The translations under genes were made by a program, and so were the position numbers. This document shows, piece by piece, positions 1 to 5,298 of a stretch of DNA of 7,384 nt. Within the stretch, counting starts at the first letter, position 1; every line of letters starts with the position of its first letter. Source of the DNA: Tenericutes bacterium ADurb.BinA155 (lineage in GTDB: Bacteria; Bacillota_I; Bacilli_A; RFN20; CAG-826); NCBI GenBank assembly GCA_002068375.1, contig MVZL01000060.1, positions 1 to 7,384 on the forward strand, written 5' to 3'. The notes below the pieces were generated by a model. That model saw only the letters and a program-made list of their open reading frames with translations. It had not been told where the DNA came from and did not search any database.

Positions 1-168
1 GACCTCGCCGATATCAAAGACATCACCCTGGTGAAGGGCGAAGGCAAGGATGTCGGTAAAGTCTTTGTCGCCGGGGATATCGCCCCGGGCGAGAAGACTG
101 TGGTCTATGCGGTCCGTAGCGGCAAGGAAGTCGCTAACAAGATCGCCGCGTATTTGGAGGGCAAATAA
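1..168 (+). CDS. preT: PreT-like subunit of NAD-dependent dihydropyrimidine dehydrogenase, C-terminal 55 residues (5' truncated)
   Basis: Reading frame 1 is open from the left edge and ends in TAA, giving 55 residues. It contains [21 protein letters not shown], the C-terminal FAD-contacting segment (G-D motif followed by a helix with an alternating Ala/Gly pattern) shared by GltD-type flavoprotein reductases, including PreT and the N-terminal half of mammalian dihydropyrimidine dehydrogenase. In that family this subunit takes electrons from NADH through FAD and Fe-S clusters and passes them to PreA. Only the tail is visible, so the N-terminal Fe-S domain and NADH site cannot be checked. The PreT call, rather than another GltD-like reductase, rests mainly on preA starting 1 nt after the stop codon, which is the classic preTA arrangement. 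Confidence 0.85.
   Translation, partial: DLADIKDITLVKGEGKDVGKVFVAGDIAPGEKTVVYAVRSGKEVANKIAAYLEGK
156..161 (+). promoter_or_regulatory. Ribosome binding site of preA inside the preT 3' end
   Basis: GGAGGG lies 8 nt upstream of the ATG at 170 and within the last codons of preT. It fixes the preA start at 170 rather than at the upstream in-frame ATG at 50, whose first 40 codons would overlap preT out of frame. It also implies translation of preA from the shared preTA message. Confidence 0.85.
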
Positions 169-169
169 T

Positions 170-1411
170 ATGACGAAGAAAGATCTTTCGATCACGTTCA
201 TGGGGGTCAAGTTTCCTAACCCCTTCTGCTTATCGGCATCCCCGGTCGGCAACTGCTACGACATGTGCGCCAAAGCCTATGATCTTGGCTGGGGAGGCGT
301 CGTCTTCAAGACGATCGGCTTCTTCATCGCCGATGAGGTCTCCCCCCGTTTCGATAAAATCGGAAAAGAGAGCACCCCGTTCATCGGTTTTAAGAACATG
401 GAACAGATCGCGGAGCACCCCCTTGAGGATAATCTCCGTGATATTAAGCGCCTCAAGAAGAACTACCCCCACCAAGTCTTAATCGCCTCGATCATGGGGG
501 CGAATGAGAAGGAATGGGAAGACCTCGCCCGCCTCGCGACCGAAGCCGGCGCGGATATGCTGGAGTTGAACTTCAGCTGCCCTCAAATGACTTCGCACGC
601 GATGGGAAGCGACGTCGGTTCTAATCCGGATCTCTGCAAGAAATACTGCGCGGCGGTTCGGCGCGGTTCAAAGCTTCCTTTCATGGCCAAGATGACCCCG
701 AACATCACCGATATGGTGCCGGTGGCCAAAGCTTGCCTTGAGGGCGGGGCCGATGGCATCGCCGCGATCAATACGGTGAAGTCGATTTGCTCGCTTGATC
801 TCGAGAAGCACATTGGCATGCCGATCGTGAATGGCAAGTCCTCAATCTCCGGATATTCGGGCAAAGCGGTCAAGCCGATCGCTCTCCGTTTCATTCAGCA
901 GATGCGCCAAGCGATTCCGGATGTCGAAATCTCCGGCATCGGAGGCATCGAGAACTGGGTCGATGCGGCTGAGTTCATCTTGCTCGGTGCCAAGACTCTT
1001 CAGGTCACGACGGGAATCATGGAATATGGTTACCGGATCGTCGAAGACATGAAGAACGGCCTCCAGCATTATATGGAAGACCAGCACGTCGACCATTTGG
1101 AAGACCTGGTCGGTCTTGCCAACAAGAATATCATCCCGGCTGAATCGCTCGATCGCGATTATAAGGTCTATCCCCATATCGATCTCGATAAGTGCATCGG
1201 ATGCGGCCGCTGCGTCATCAGCTGCTACGATGGAGCCCACCAAGCGATGGAATGGGACAAGGACACTCGGAAGCCGAAGTGCAACCACGATAAATGCGTA
1301 GGGTGCTTGCTTTGCGGTCATGTCTGCCCGGTCGGTGCCATTAGCAAAGGCGAGATCGAGTTCAAGAAAGGCCGAGGGGGTAAACGGAAGAAAGAGGACA
1401 TCATCCTCTAA
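170..1411 (+). CDS. preA: NAD-dependent dihydropyrimidine dehydrogenase subunit PreA
   Basis: The 413-residue product matches the length (about 411) and sequence pattern of E. coli PreA throughout. Residues 1-310 form an FMN-binding dihydroorotate-dehydrogenase-like barrel. It carries the catalytic-cysteine motif NFSCPQM (Cys137, equivalent to the active-site Cys of mammalian DPD), the INTVKS segment near 200 and the [19 protein letters not shown] stretch at 221-239. Residues 342-386 hold two ferredoxin-type 4Fe-4S sites, Cys342/345/348/352 and Cys376/379/382/386. With PreT it reduces uracil or thymine to 5,6-dihydropyrimidines using NADH in the cytoplasm, the first step of reductive pyrimidine breakdown. 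The C-terminus is Lys-rich ([12 protein letters not shown]). Homologous gut-bacterial PreTA also reduces 5-fluorouracil. It is cotranscribed with preT (1-nt gap) and followed by a terminator. All catalytic residues looked for are present, so it should be functional. Confidence 0.97.
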   Translation: MTKKDLSITFMGVKFPNPFCLSASPVGNCYDMCAKAYDLGWGGVVFKTIGFFIADEVSPRFDKIGKESTPFIGFKNMEQIAEHPLEDNLRDIKRLKKNYPHQVLIASIMGANEKEWEDLARLATEAGADMLELNFSCPQMTSHAMGSDVGSNPDLCKKYCAAVRRGSKLPFMAKMTPNITDMVPVAKACLEGGADGIAAINTVKSICSLDLEKHIGMPIVNGKSSISGYSGKAVKPIALRFIQQMRQAIPDVEISGIGGIENWVDAAEFILLGAKTLQVTTGIMEYGYRIVEDMKNGLQHYMEDQHVDHLEDLVGLANKNIIPAESLDRDYKVYPHIDLDKCIGCGRCVISCYDGAHQAMEWDKDTRKPKCNHDKCVGCLLCGHVCPVGAISKGEIEFKKGRGGKRKKEDIIL

Positions 1412-1426
1412 TTCCAATGGGATTCC

Positions 1427-1458
1427 AAAGGGCTTACGGAAGTAGGCCCTTTTCGTTT
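1427..1458 (+). terminator. Intrinsic terminator of the preTA operon
   Basis: A perfect 11-bp stem (one G-U pair), AAAGGGCTTAC against GTAGGCCCTTT, is closed by a GGAA tetraloop. It starts 15 nt after the preA stop codon and is followed by TCGTTT, so the downstream T tract is short but the stem is strong. Confidence 0.85.
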
Positions 1459-1535
1459 GGGCTCAAGGAAAGCGTTCGAACCGAGAGTCCAAGAACCCCT
1501 TTGCTTTCATCGAGCCCACCCTCATTGCCAAGGCC

Positions 1536-1570
1536 ATAAGAAAAGCCCCACCGCTTACGCGATGAGGCTT
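1536..1570 (-). terminator. Intrinsic terminator of the four-helix membrane protein gene
   Basis: On the minus strand a 12-bp stem, AAGCCTCATCGC against GCGGTGGGGCTT (two G-U pairs), with loop GTAA is followed by TTTTCTT. It begins 15 nt after the stop codon at 1586. It faces the preA terminator, so the two convergent transcripts are separated by about 80 bp (1459-1535) in which I see nothing else. Confidence 0.9.
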
Positions 1571-1585
1571 GAAGCTCGGGAGGAA

Positions 1586-2722
1586 TTACTTCGCGGCTTT
1601 ATCGTCAGCCGGCTTCTTCGGCTCGGGTTTCTTCACGCCTTTGGAGGCCATGATGTCATCAACGAGCTGTTCAGCGCGCTTAAGGGAGAGATCGCTCCGA
1701 ACCTTGAAGAGCAAGGCAAGGTCAGCGAACTTCTTCGCCTTATTGAACTCAACAGGGATGGTGCTATCTTTGTACGAATTCGGATTGAGATCGTAGCTGA
1801 CCTTCATGTGCTTGCCGGAGATGGTGATGAACACATATCTCTGACGGTGAGCGGAGAAGGTATCGCCCGGAATCGAAACGCGGTTATGGACCCCATAACT
1901 CTTGATGTAGTCACGGAGTTCATAGTACTTGTGACGGAGATCTTCATCGGCGTTCTTGACTTTGGTTTCAAAGGAAGCACGACGACGGGCTTTGCCTTTC
2001 GCGGCAATGACCGGGGCTTTCTTCTCGGCCGGAGCAACTGCCGGAGCCGGTTGAGCGACTTCTTGTTTAATCACGACAACGACCGGTTTCTGTTCGGCCG
2101 GTTTTTCTTCTTTCTTCTCTTCAGCAGGTTTCGCTTCTTCAGCCGGCTTTTCAGCGGGCTTCTCTTCTTCTTTCTTTTCTTCGACCTTGGCCGGTTCAGA
2201 AACACTGGCGAAGGTTTGAGCTAAGAACGGAACGAAAGCAGCTAAGACTAAGAAGAGTAACGCAACGAATCCACAGCCTTCAATGATCCAAAGAAGGTCA
2301 TATTGACGACGGACACAAACACCGAGTTTTAAACCGAACGACACCGTCGAATAGACAATGCCAAGAACAAGAATGGTAATGAAGGCCAAAACAGCGGCGA
2401 TCGCGCCTTTCTTTTCTTTTTGACGGATATAAAGGATGAGTAAGAGGATGGTCGCAACCGCCGAGGCTAAAGTCAAAGCGACTAAGAGCCAGTTCATAAC
2501 GTTTTCGCTCGTCCACTGAGTTTTTCCTTGGACAAGATCGATGGCGAAACTATCCCACCAGTACCAGACACCAACGGCCCAGCCCCAGTTTCCTTCTTGT
2601 CCCGCTTTGGTGTTAAAGGGGATCCAAATCAAACTGATGAGGATTAAGGCGATGGTGGCAATCAACATGATGATGCCGACCGTGAAGAAACGATCTACCG
2701 GTTTCTTCTTCGAAATTGACAT
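1586..2722 (-). CDS. Four-helix membrane protein with Lys/Glu/Pro-rich tether and C-terminal globular domain, function unknown
   Basis: I do not recognise a named family for the whole 378-residue protein. Strongly hydrophobic helices lie near residues 12-36, 76-99, 106-132 and 143-175. A Trp-rich loop (GNWGWAVGVWYWWDSF, 44-59) sits between the first two and is predicted to be outside. Residues 180-245 are a low-complexity tether rich in Glu, Lys, Pro and Ala. A globular domain follows at about 255-360. It has an initial helix (DLRHKYYELRDYIKSY), a strand with Phe/Ile and a GKHMKVSYDLNP motif, then KFADLALLFKVRSDLSLKRAEQLVDDIM. That order resembles small DUF5655-like domains, but this is my impression and not a verified match. 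The ATG is preceded by a strong AAGGAGG 8 nt upstream (2731-2737). The gene lies downstream of perR on the same strand but has its own candidate promoter and terminator, so it is probably monocistronic. An anchored cytoplasmic binding or scaffold role is possible. Confidence 0.85.
   Translation of the reverse strand: MSISKKKPVDRFFTVGIIMLIATIALILISLIWIPFNTKAGQEGNWGWAVGVWYWWDSFAIDLVQGKTQWTSENVMNWLLVALTLASAVATILLLILYIRQKEKKGAIAAVLAFITILVLGIVYSTVSFGLKLGVCVRRQYDLLWIIEGCGFVALLFLVLAAFVPFLAQTFASVSEPAKVEEKKEEEKPAEKPAEEAKPAEEKKEEKPAEQKPVVVVIKQEVAQPAPAVAPAEKKAPVIAAKGKARRRASFETKVKNADEDLRHKYYELRDYIKSYGVHNRVSIPGDTFSAHRQRYVFITISGKHMKVSYDLNPNSYKDSTIPVEFNKAKKFADLALLFKVRSDLSLKRAEQLVDDIMASKGVKKPEPKKPADDKAAK
2084..2182 (-). 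repeat. Low-complexity coding stretch: imperfect EEKKEE/KPAE repeats
   Basis: Within the four-helix protein (residues 181-213) the codons encode imperfect repeats of EEKKEE and KPAE units. This gives purine-rich coding-strand DNA that reads on the opposite strand as a false Phe/Leu-rich frame. Such tethers are flexible, highly charged and usually vary in length between strains. Confidence 0.8.
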
Positions 2723-2752
2723 AATGAGTTCCTCCTTGTCAATGTTAAATAG

Positions 2753-2782
2753 ATTTTAGACCTCATTCGCGCGCGTATTCAA
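2753..2782 (-). promoter_or_regulatory. Candidate sigma-A promoter of the four-helix membrane protein gene
   Basis: On the minus strand TTGAAT (2777-2782) and TAAAAT (2753-2758) are separated by 18 bp, matching 4/6 and 5/6 of the consensus. The -10 box lies about 30 bp upstream of the ATG, and the promoter sits downstream of the perR terminator. It is supported by position and sequence only. Confidence 0.45.
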
Positions 2783-2835
2783 GAAAAATAGCGACAGGGT
2801 GTATGCATTTTCCCCATTATTTAAAACGTAAAAGA

Positions 2836-2865
2836 ACAAAAAACGCGACCGTTAATCGATCGCGT
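2836..2865 (-). terminator. Intrinsic terminator of perR
   Basis: On the minus strand a 9-bp stem (one T-G pair), ACGCGATCG against CGGTCGCGT, with loop ATTAA is followed directly by a run of T. It begins 24 nt after the perR TGA stop, which supports TGA acting as a true stop codon here and separates perR from the next gene. Confidence 0.9.
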
Positions 2866-2889
2866 ATTGTTGAAAATGATTAGCAGCAA

Positions 2890-3291
2890 TCAAGCCTTTT
2901 CCTTTTTGGCGCAGGATTCACAGGTCCCGTAACAGACAATTTCCTGAATGTGTCCAATATTCATGCCTTGGGAATGAGCGAAATCCAGCACTTCTTGCTG
3001 CGGAAGAAAGATATCCACGATTTTTCCGCAGCCTTTGCAAACGAAATGAATATGGTCATTCCGCATCGCATCATAGTGAAGCTGGCCATCACTGCCCGCT
3101 AAAGAAATCGCATGGCCATCGAGAACCATTTGGTTCAATAACCGATACGCGGTCGTCACCGAAATCTTGACCCCGCGACGCTTCGAAGCGGTCACAACGT
3201 CATAGGCGGTCGGATGGGAATGAGTCATCTCCAAAAAGTCGGAGACGAATTTCTTTTGATGGGTGGAACGGGTGCTTTTGGTGTTTTCCAT
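2890..3291 (-). CDS. perR: PerR-type Fur family transcriptional regulator
   Basis: The 133-residue cytoplasmic DNA-binding repressor has the Fur architecture: an N-terminal winged helix (recognition-helix region VKISVTTAYRLLNQMV, 41-56) and a C-terminal metal and dimerisation domain. The structural zinc site is complete: Cys85/Cys88 (CKGC) and Cys124/Cys127 (CESC). All five positions of the Bacillus PerR regulatory Fe/Mn site can be matched: His26 (in SHPTAYD), Asp74, His80, His82 (DHIHF) and Asp93 (KIVD). Asp at the last position is typical of PerR, whereas Fur has Glu, and His26/His80 would be the residues oxidised by peroxide. The N-terminus is shorter than usual by roughly 10 residues, but an in-frame TGA just upstream rules out a longer start. 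The gene is divergent from the aldo/keto reductase. Assignment as PerR rather than Fur or Zur is by motif only. No recognisable Shine-Dalgarno sequence precedes the ATG. Confidence 0.88.
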   Translation of the reverse strand: MENTKSTRSTHQKKFVSDFLEMTHSHPTAYDVVTASKRRGVKISVTTAYRLLNQMVLDGHAISLAGSDGQLHYDAMRNDHIHFVCKGCGKIVDIFLPQQEVLDFAHSQGMNIGHIQEIVCYGTCESCAKKEKA

Positions 3292-3299
3292 GGGAATTC

Positions 3300-3327
3300 A
3301 TTGTGCGCTAACGGAAGCCGTTTTCAA
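3300..3327 (-). promoter_or_regulatory. Candidate perR promoter with a short inverted repeat in its spacer
   Basis: On the minus strand TTGAAA (3322-3327, 5/6 match) and CACAAT (3300-3305, 4/6) are 16 bp apart. The inverted repeat AACGG-AAG-CCGTT (3310-3322) fills the spacer and could be an operator. The predicted start of transcription would fall within a few bases of the perR ATG, in keeping with the absent ribosome binding site. The -10 match is weak. Confidence 0.35.
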
Positions 3328-3446
3328 GAGGGAACAAGGAAAGAAGAAATGCCATCGAACTTTTTTTCACTTCAGTGATAAGAAATTACAAGCATTCGCA
3401 TAGGAATTCCATGTCACGGGGTGCCCAAACAAGGTATCGTAGTGAT

Positions 3447-4316
3447 ATGAAAAACAAGATTCCGACGTTCCATCTCAATAACGGGATGGAGATTCCTGCT
3501 CAAGGCTTTGGTTGCTGGCGAATTAAGGACGAAGTCAGTGCGGTGAACTCCGTTAAGTGGGCGATTCAACATGGTTACCGTCTCATCGATGATGCCGCGG
3601 TCTATATGAATGAGCCCTTCGTTGGCCGAGCCATCAAAGAATCCGGGGTCGATCGGAAAGAGCTTCTGATCGCCTCAAAAGTTTGGGTTCAAGATTGTTC
3701 CTACGAAAAATGCAAACACGCCTTCGCTAAATCGCTAGAAAGACTGGGCCTCGATTATCTCGACCTCTATATGATTCATTGGCCGCTAGGAGATTATCTT
3801 GGAGCCTGGAAAGCGATGGAAGAATTGGTCCGGGCGGGTAAGATCAAAGCGATCGGGGTCTGCAACTTCACTGAGAAAGATCTCGATACGCTTTTAGCTC
3901 ATTGCACGATCAAACCGGTGATGAACCAAGTCGAATGCCATCCGATCTTTCAGCAAAAAGCGATGCACCACTACCTCGACGAGCATGGGATTTTGATGGA
4001 GGCCTGGTCGCCTTTAGGCCATGGGGCGGTCAATCTTCTAAACGACCCCCTCTTCGTTGCTTTAGCCCAAGCTCACCACAAAACCCCGGCTCAAATCATT
4101 CTTCGTTGGCATTACCAGGAAGGGATTTTGGCTCTACCGAAATCGGAGCACGAGGAACGGATCGCCCAAAACTTTGACATCTTTGATTTCGAACTAAGCG
4201 AAGACGAGATAAACGAGATCCGCAAGAGCGATACCAACCACCGTCTCAATAACGATGACCCCTATAGCGAAGAATCGCGAAAGATCATCGCTTCACGGGT
4301 GTATGATATCGAGTAG
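3447..4316 (+). CDS. Aldo/keto reductase, NADPH-dependent (YtbE/2,5-diketo-gluconate reductase type)
   Basis: The 289-residue single-domain TIM-barrel enzyme should reduce aldehydes or ketones to alcohols with NADPH in the cytoplasm. The catalytic tetrad is complete: Asp48 and Tyr53 (LIDDAAVYMNE), Lys78 (ASKVW) and His111 (MIHWP). Other family signatures are GVCNF (137-141), NQVECHP (160-166), AWSPLGHG (186-193) and the cofactor-phosphate motif LPKSEHEERIAQNF (230-243). Length and C-terminal loop fit the prokaryotic AKR5 branch. The substrate cannot be read from the sequence; sugars, methylglyoxal and other reactive aldehydes are typical. I chose ATG 3447 because MKNKIPTFHLNNGMEIP aligns with normal AKR N-termini. 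ATG 3411, 12 codons upstream, has a better-placed AGGA (3402-3405) and remains an alternative, whereas AAGG (3431-3434) is rather far from 3447. It is divergent from perR and 17 nt upstream of a SemiSWEET gene, so probably in an operon with it. Confidence 0.92.
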   Translation: MKNKIPTFHLNNGMEIPAQGFGCWRIKDEVSAVNSVKWAIQHGYRLIDDAAVYMNEPFVGRAIKESGVDRKELLIASKVWVQDCSYEKCKHAFAKSLERLGLDYLDLYMIHWPLGDYLGAWKAMEELVRAGKIKAIGVCNFTEKDLDTLLAHCTIKPVMNQVECHPIFQQKAMHHYLDEHGILMEAWSPLGHGAVNLLNDPLFVALAQAHHKTPAQIILRWHYQEGILALPKSEHEERIAQNFDIFDFELSEDEINEIRKSDTNHRLNNDDPYSEESRKIIASRVYDIE

Positions 4317-4333
4317 CAAAGTAGGTGCGCCGT

Positions 4334-4636
4334 ATGAATTGGGATCTCTTCTTTGAAATCGTAGGATATATCGCCGCCTGCGGAACCACCATTTCTTTCG
4401 TTCCGCAAGCGATCAAAAGCATTAAGACCCACGATACCCGGAATATTTCACTATTAATGTATGTCCTCTTCGTGGTGGGAACCGCCTGTTGGCTAGCCTA
4501 TGGGATCTATACGACCGCCTGGCCTGTCATCATCGCGAACGCCATTACCATGGTTCTTGCCTCGATCATCCTGATCCTAAAAATCTGCAATCTCAAAAAG
4601 GAGAAAGCGGAAGCCGAAATCGAAAAAAAACCGTGA
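4334..4636 (+). CDS. SemiSWEET sugar transporter (PQ-loop family)
   Basis: The 100-residue protein has three membrane helices, near residues 6-26, 38-59 and 63-84, the size and topology of bacterial SemiSWEETs. These dimerise to give a passive, facilitative sugar channel in the cytoplasmic membrane. The PQ motif is at residues 24-25 (SFVPQAIKSIKT), followed by the family pattern ISLLMY and WLAYGIY. Trp53 and Asn69 have the same 16-residue spacing as the sugar-contacting Trp48/Asn64 pair described for the Leptospira biflexa protein. The C-terminus is a charged Lys/Glu tail. ATG 4334 is preferred over GTG 4325 because AGGTG (4323-4327) lies 6 nt upstream of it. The 17-nt gap after the aldo/keto reductase implies cotranscription, suggesting uptake or release of a sugar or polyol handled by that reductase. 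The transported sugar is unknown. Confidence 0.93.
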   Translation: MNWDLFFEIVGYIAACGTTISFVPQAIKSIKTHDTRNISLLMYVLFVVGTACWLAYGIYTTAWPVIIANAITMVLASIILILKICNLKKEKAEAEIEKKP

Positions 4637-4666
4637 AAACGCTTACTTTTTATGAAAGCGTTTTCT
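4634..4666 (+). promoter_or_regulatory. Stem-loop made of two cre-like (CcpA) half-matches
   Basis: A perfect 10-bp inverted repeat, GAAAACGCTT (4635-4644) against AAGCGTTTTC (4656-4665) with an 11-nt loop, begins inside the SemiSWEET stop codon. Each arm with flanks, TGAAAACGCTTACT and ATGAAAGCGTTTTCT, fits the catabolite-responsive element consensus WTGNAARCGNWWWCA closely, the last A being the main mismatch. The central CG steps are 19 bp apart. It may be a CcpA target upstream of the 45-residue gene, or simply a 3' stabilising hairpin. No ccpA gene is in view. Confidence 0.4.
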
Positions 4667-4680
4667 GAAAAGGGTTTCAT

Positions 4681-4712
4681 GACCTTCATCCCTTGATGAG
4701 GGCCTTTTTCTT
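4681..4712 (+). terminator. Probable terminator of the aldo/keto reductase-SemiSWEET operon
   Basis: CCTTCAT (4683-4689) pairs with ATGAGGG (4696-4702) over 7 bp (one T-G pair) around loop CCCTTG, extended by G4681-C4704 past one mismatch. TTTTTCTT follows. Upstream AAAAGG (4668-4673) could alternatively pair with CCTTTT. It overlaps the candidate -35 box of the next gene. Confidence 0.65.
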
Positions 4713-4720
4713 ATTATAGT
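4693..4720 (+). promoter_or_regulatory. Candidate promoter of the 45-residue gene
   Basis: TTGATG (4693-4698, 4/6) and TATAGT (4715-4720, 5/6) are separated by 16 bp, with the -35 box inside the preceding terminator hairpin. The predicted transcription start is near 4727, which is the first base region of a perfect inverted repeat. The coincidence with a hairpin, ribosome binding site and ORF raises confidence somewhat. Confidence 0.45.
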
Positions 4721-4725
4721 GTGCT

Positions 4726-4754
4726 GATGCCAAGAAGAAATGGCATCGGAGGAA
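4726..4754 (+). promoter_or_regulatory. 5' UTR hairpin abutting the ribosome binding site of the 45-residue gene
   Basis: GATGCCA (4726-4732) and TGGCATC (4741-4747) form a perfect 7-bp stem around an 8-nt purine loop (AGAAGAAA), extendable by a T-G and a C-G pair into the first two bases of GGAGGAA (4748-4754). With the proposed promoter the message would begin at this hairpin. This could protect the 5' end or tune ribosome access. GGAGGAA is 7 nt from the ATG. Confidence 0.6.
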
Positions 4755-4761
4755 TCCCGTT

Positions 4762-4899
4762 ATGGAACAAGAAAAAGAAAATCAAAAGTTCGTTGGTCAG
4801 CCGGAACATCAAGAGATCAATAAACATGAAGTCGCCGAGTCACTCGATAGCGTGCTCTGGCAGGACCGGTGGAATCATTCCGGAAATTTAGCCCGGTAA
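4762..4899 (+). CDS. Small hypothetical protein, 45 residues
   Basis: A short ORF starts at ATG 4762, 7 nt after GGAGGAA, one of the best ribosome binding sites in the window, and ends in TAA at 4897-4899, 15 nt before a strong terminator. The product (MEQEKENQKFVGQPEHQEI..., ending in VLWQDRWNHSGNLAR) is hydrophilic with no membrane helix or signal peptide. Its N-terminal half is Glu/Gln/Lys-rich, and two tryptophans lie near residues 33 and 37 after a predicted amphipathic helix (HEVAESLDSVLW). I recognise no family. The complete expression cassette (promoter candidate, 5' hairpin, ribosome binding site, terminator) argues for a real gene. A cytoplasmic small regulator or protein partner is possible, but nothing shows which. 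It is on the same strand as the SemiSWEET operon but separated by a terminator. Confidence 0.6.
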   Translation: MEQEKENQKFVGQPEHQEINKHEVAESLDSVLWQDRWNHSGNLAR

Positions 4900-4914
4900 A
4901 AAGAAAACAACCGG

Positions 4915-4948
4915 AAAAGCTCCTCGAAGGAATTCGGGGAGCTTTTTT
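4915..4948. terminator. Shared bidirectional terminator between the 45-residue gene and the permease operon
   Basis: A perfect 14-bp stem (one T-G pair), AAAAGCTCCTCGAA against TTCGGGGAGCTTTT, with a GGAA tetraloop has T-rich ends on both strands (six T on the plus strand, four on the minus). It is 15 nt after the 45-residue gene. The minus-strand operon's final TAA (4947-4949) touches the outer edge of the stem, so one hairpin can end both convergent transcripts. Confidence 0.9.
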
Positions 4949-5294
4949 AATTGCTAAAACCGCTGAGGTCGTAGGTGACGATCCCAAAATAAGAAAGCAA
5001 GAACAAAATGGTCACATGGACCACGAGCATCGCTAAGCTGATCCAAAGGAACCGGCGGGAGTTGAGACTGTCTTCGGTCCGAATCGGTTTGAAGATGAAA
5101 TAGGAAAGAAGCAAGCCCAGCGATCCAAAGAGAATCGCGGCGAAATAAGGCATCCCTTCGTTCACTTCGTATTTCGGATGGTAGTTCTCGTCATAGGAAT
5201 GCGAAACGTCTTTGGCGTAGCGGGCGCATAAGAAAAGGGTGAGGACCGTGGATACGAGAACGAGAAGATAAGCGTAATAGAATGGGATTTTCAT
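4947..5294 (-). CDS. Small membrane protein, 115 residues, third gene of the permease operon, function unknown
   Basis: The product has three predicted membrane helices, near residues 4-24, 48-68 and 83-105. The first loop is polar and acidic (KDVSHSYDENYHPKYEVNEG) and the second charged (KPIRTEDSLNSRRF). I recognise no family. ATG 5294 is chosen because it lies 4 nt after the stop codon of the preceding gene; upstream TTG 5336 in the same frame would overlap that gene. There is no good ribosome binding site at the usual distance, since the nearest GGAGG is more than 20 nt upstream. This suggests translation by reinitiation after the upstream gene. The position at the end of an Mgl-type permease operon suggests an accessory role in or near the transporter, which is inference. 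The stop codon merges with the terminator hairpin. Confidence 0.75.
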   Translation of the reverse strand: MKIPFYYAYLLVLVSTVLTLFLCARYAKDVSHSYDENYHPKYEVNEGMPYFAAILFGSLGLLLSYFIFKPIRTEDSLNSRRFLWISLAMLVVHVTILFLLSYFGIVTYDLSGFSN

Positions 5295-5298
5295 AGGG

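Noticed and set aside
50..169. Upstream in-frame ATG that would lengthen PreA by 40 residues
   Set aside because: It overlaps preT out of frame, the added residues look unlike PreA N-termini, and GGAGGG is correctly placed for ATG 170.
842..1417. Minus-strand frame of 191 codons opposite preA
   Set aside because: preA is certain over this interval. The antisense frame shows no recognisable motif and is explained by codon bias of the sense strand.
1457..2224. Long plus-strand frame (255 codons) rich in Phe, Leu, Arg and Gly
   Set aside because: It is the antisense of the four-helix membrane protein's Lys/Glu-rich region. It has no ribosome binding site, starts next to the preA terminator and runs through the opposing terminator hairpin. 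The minus-strand gene has a strong ribosome binding site, promoter candidate and terminator.
2768..2774. Short CGCGCGC run upstream of the four-helix gene
   Set aside because: Seven bases of alternating purine and pyrimidine are too few for a credible Z-DNA or special structural claim; it simply lies in the promoter spacer.
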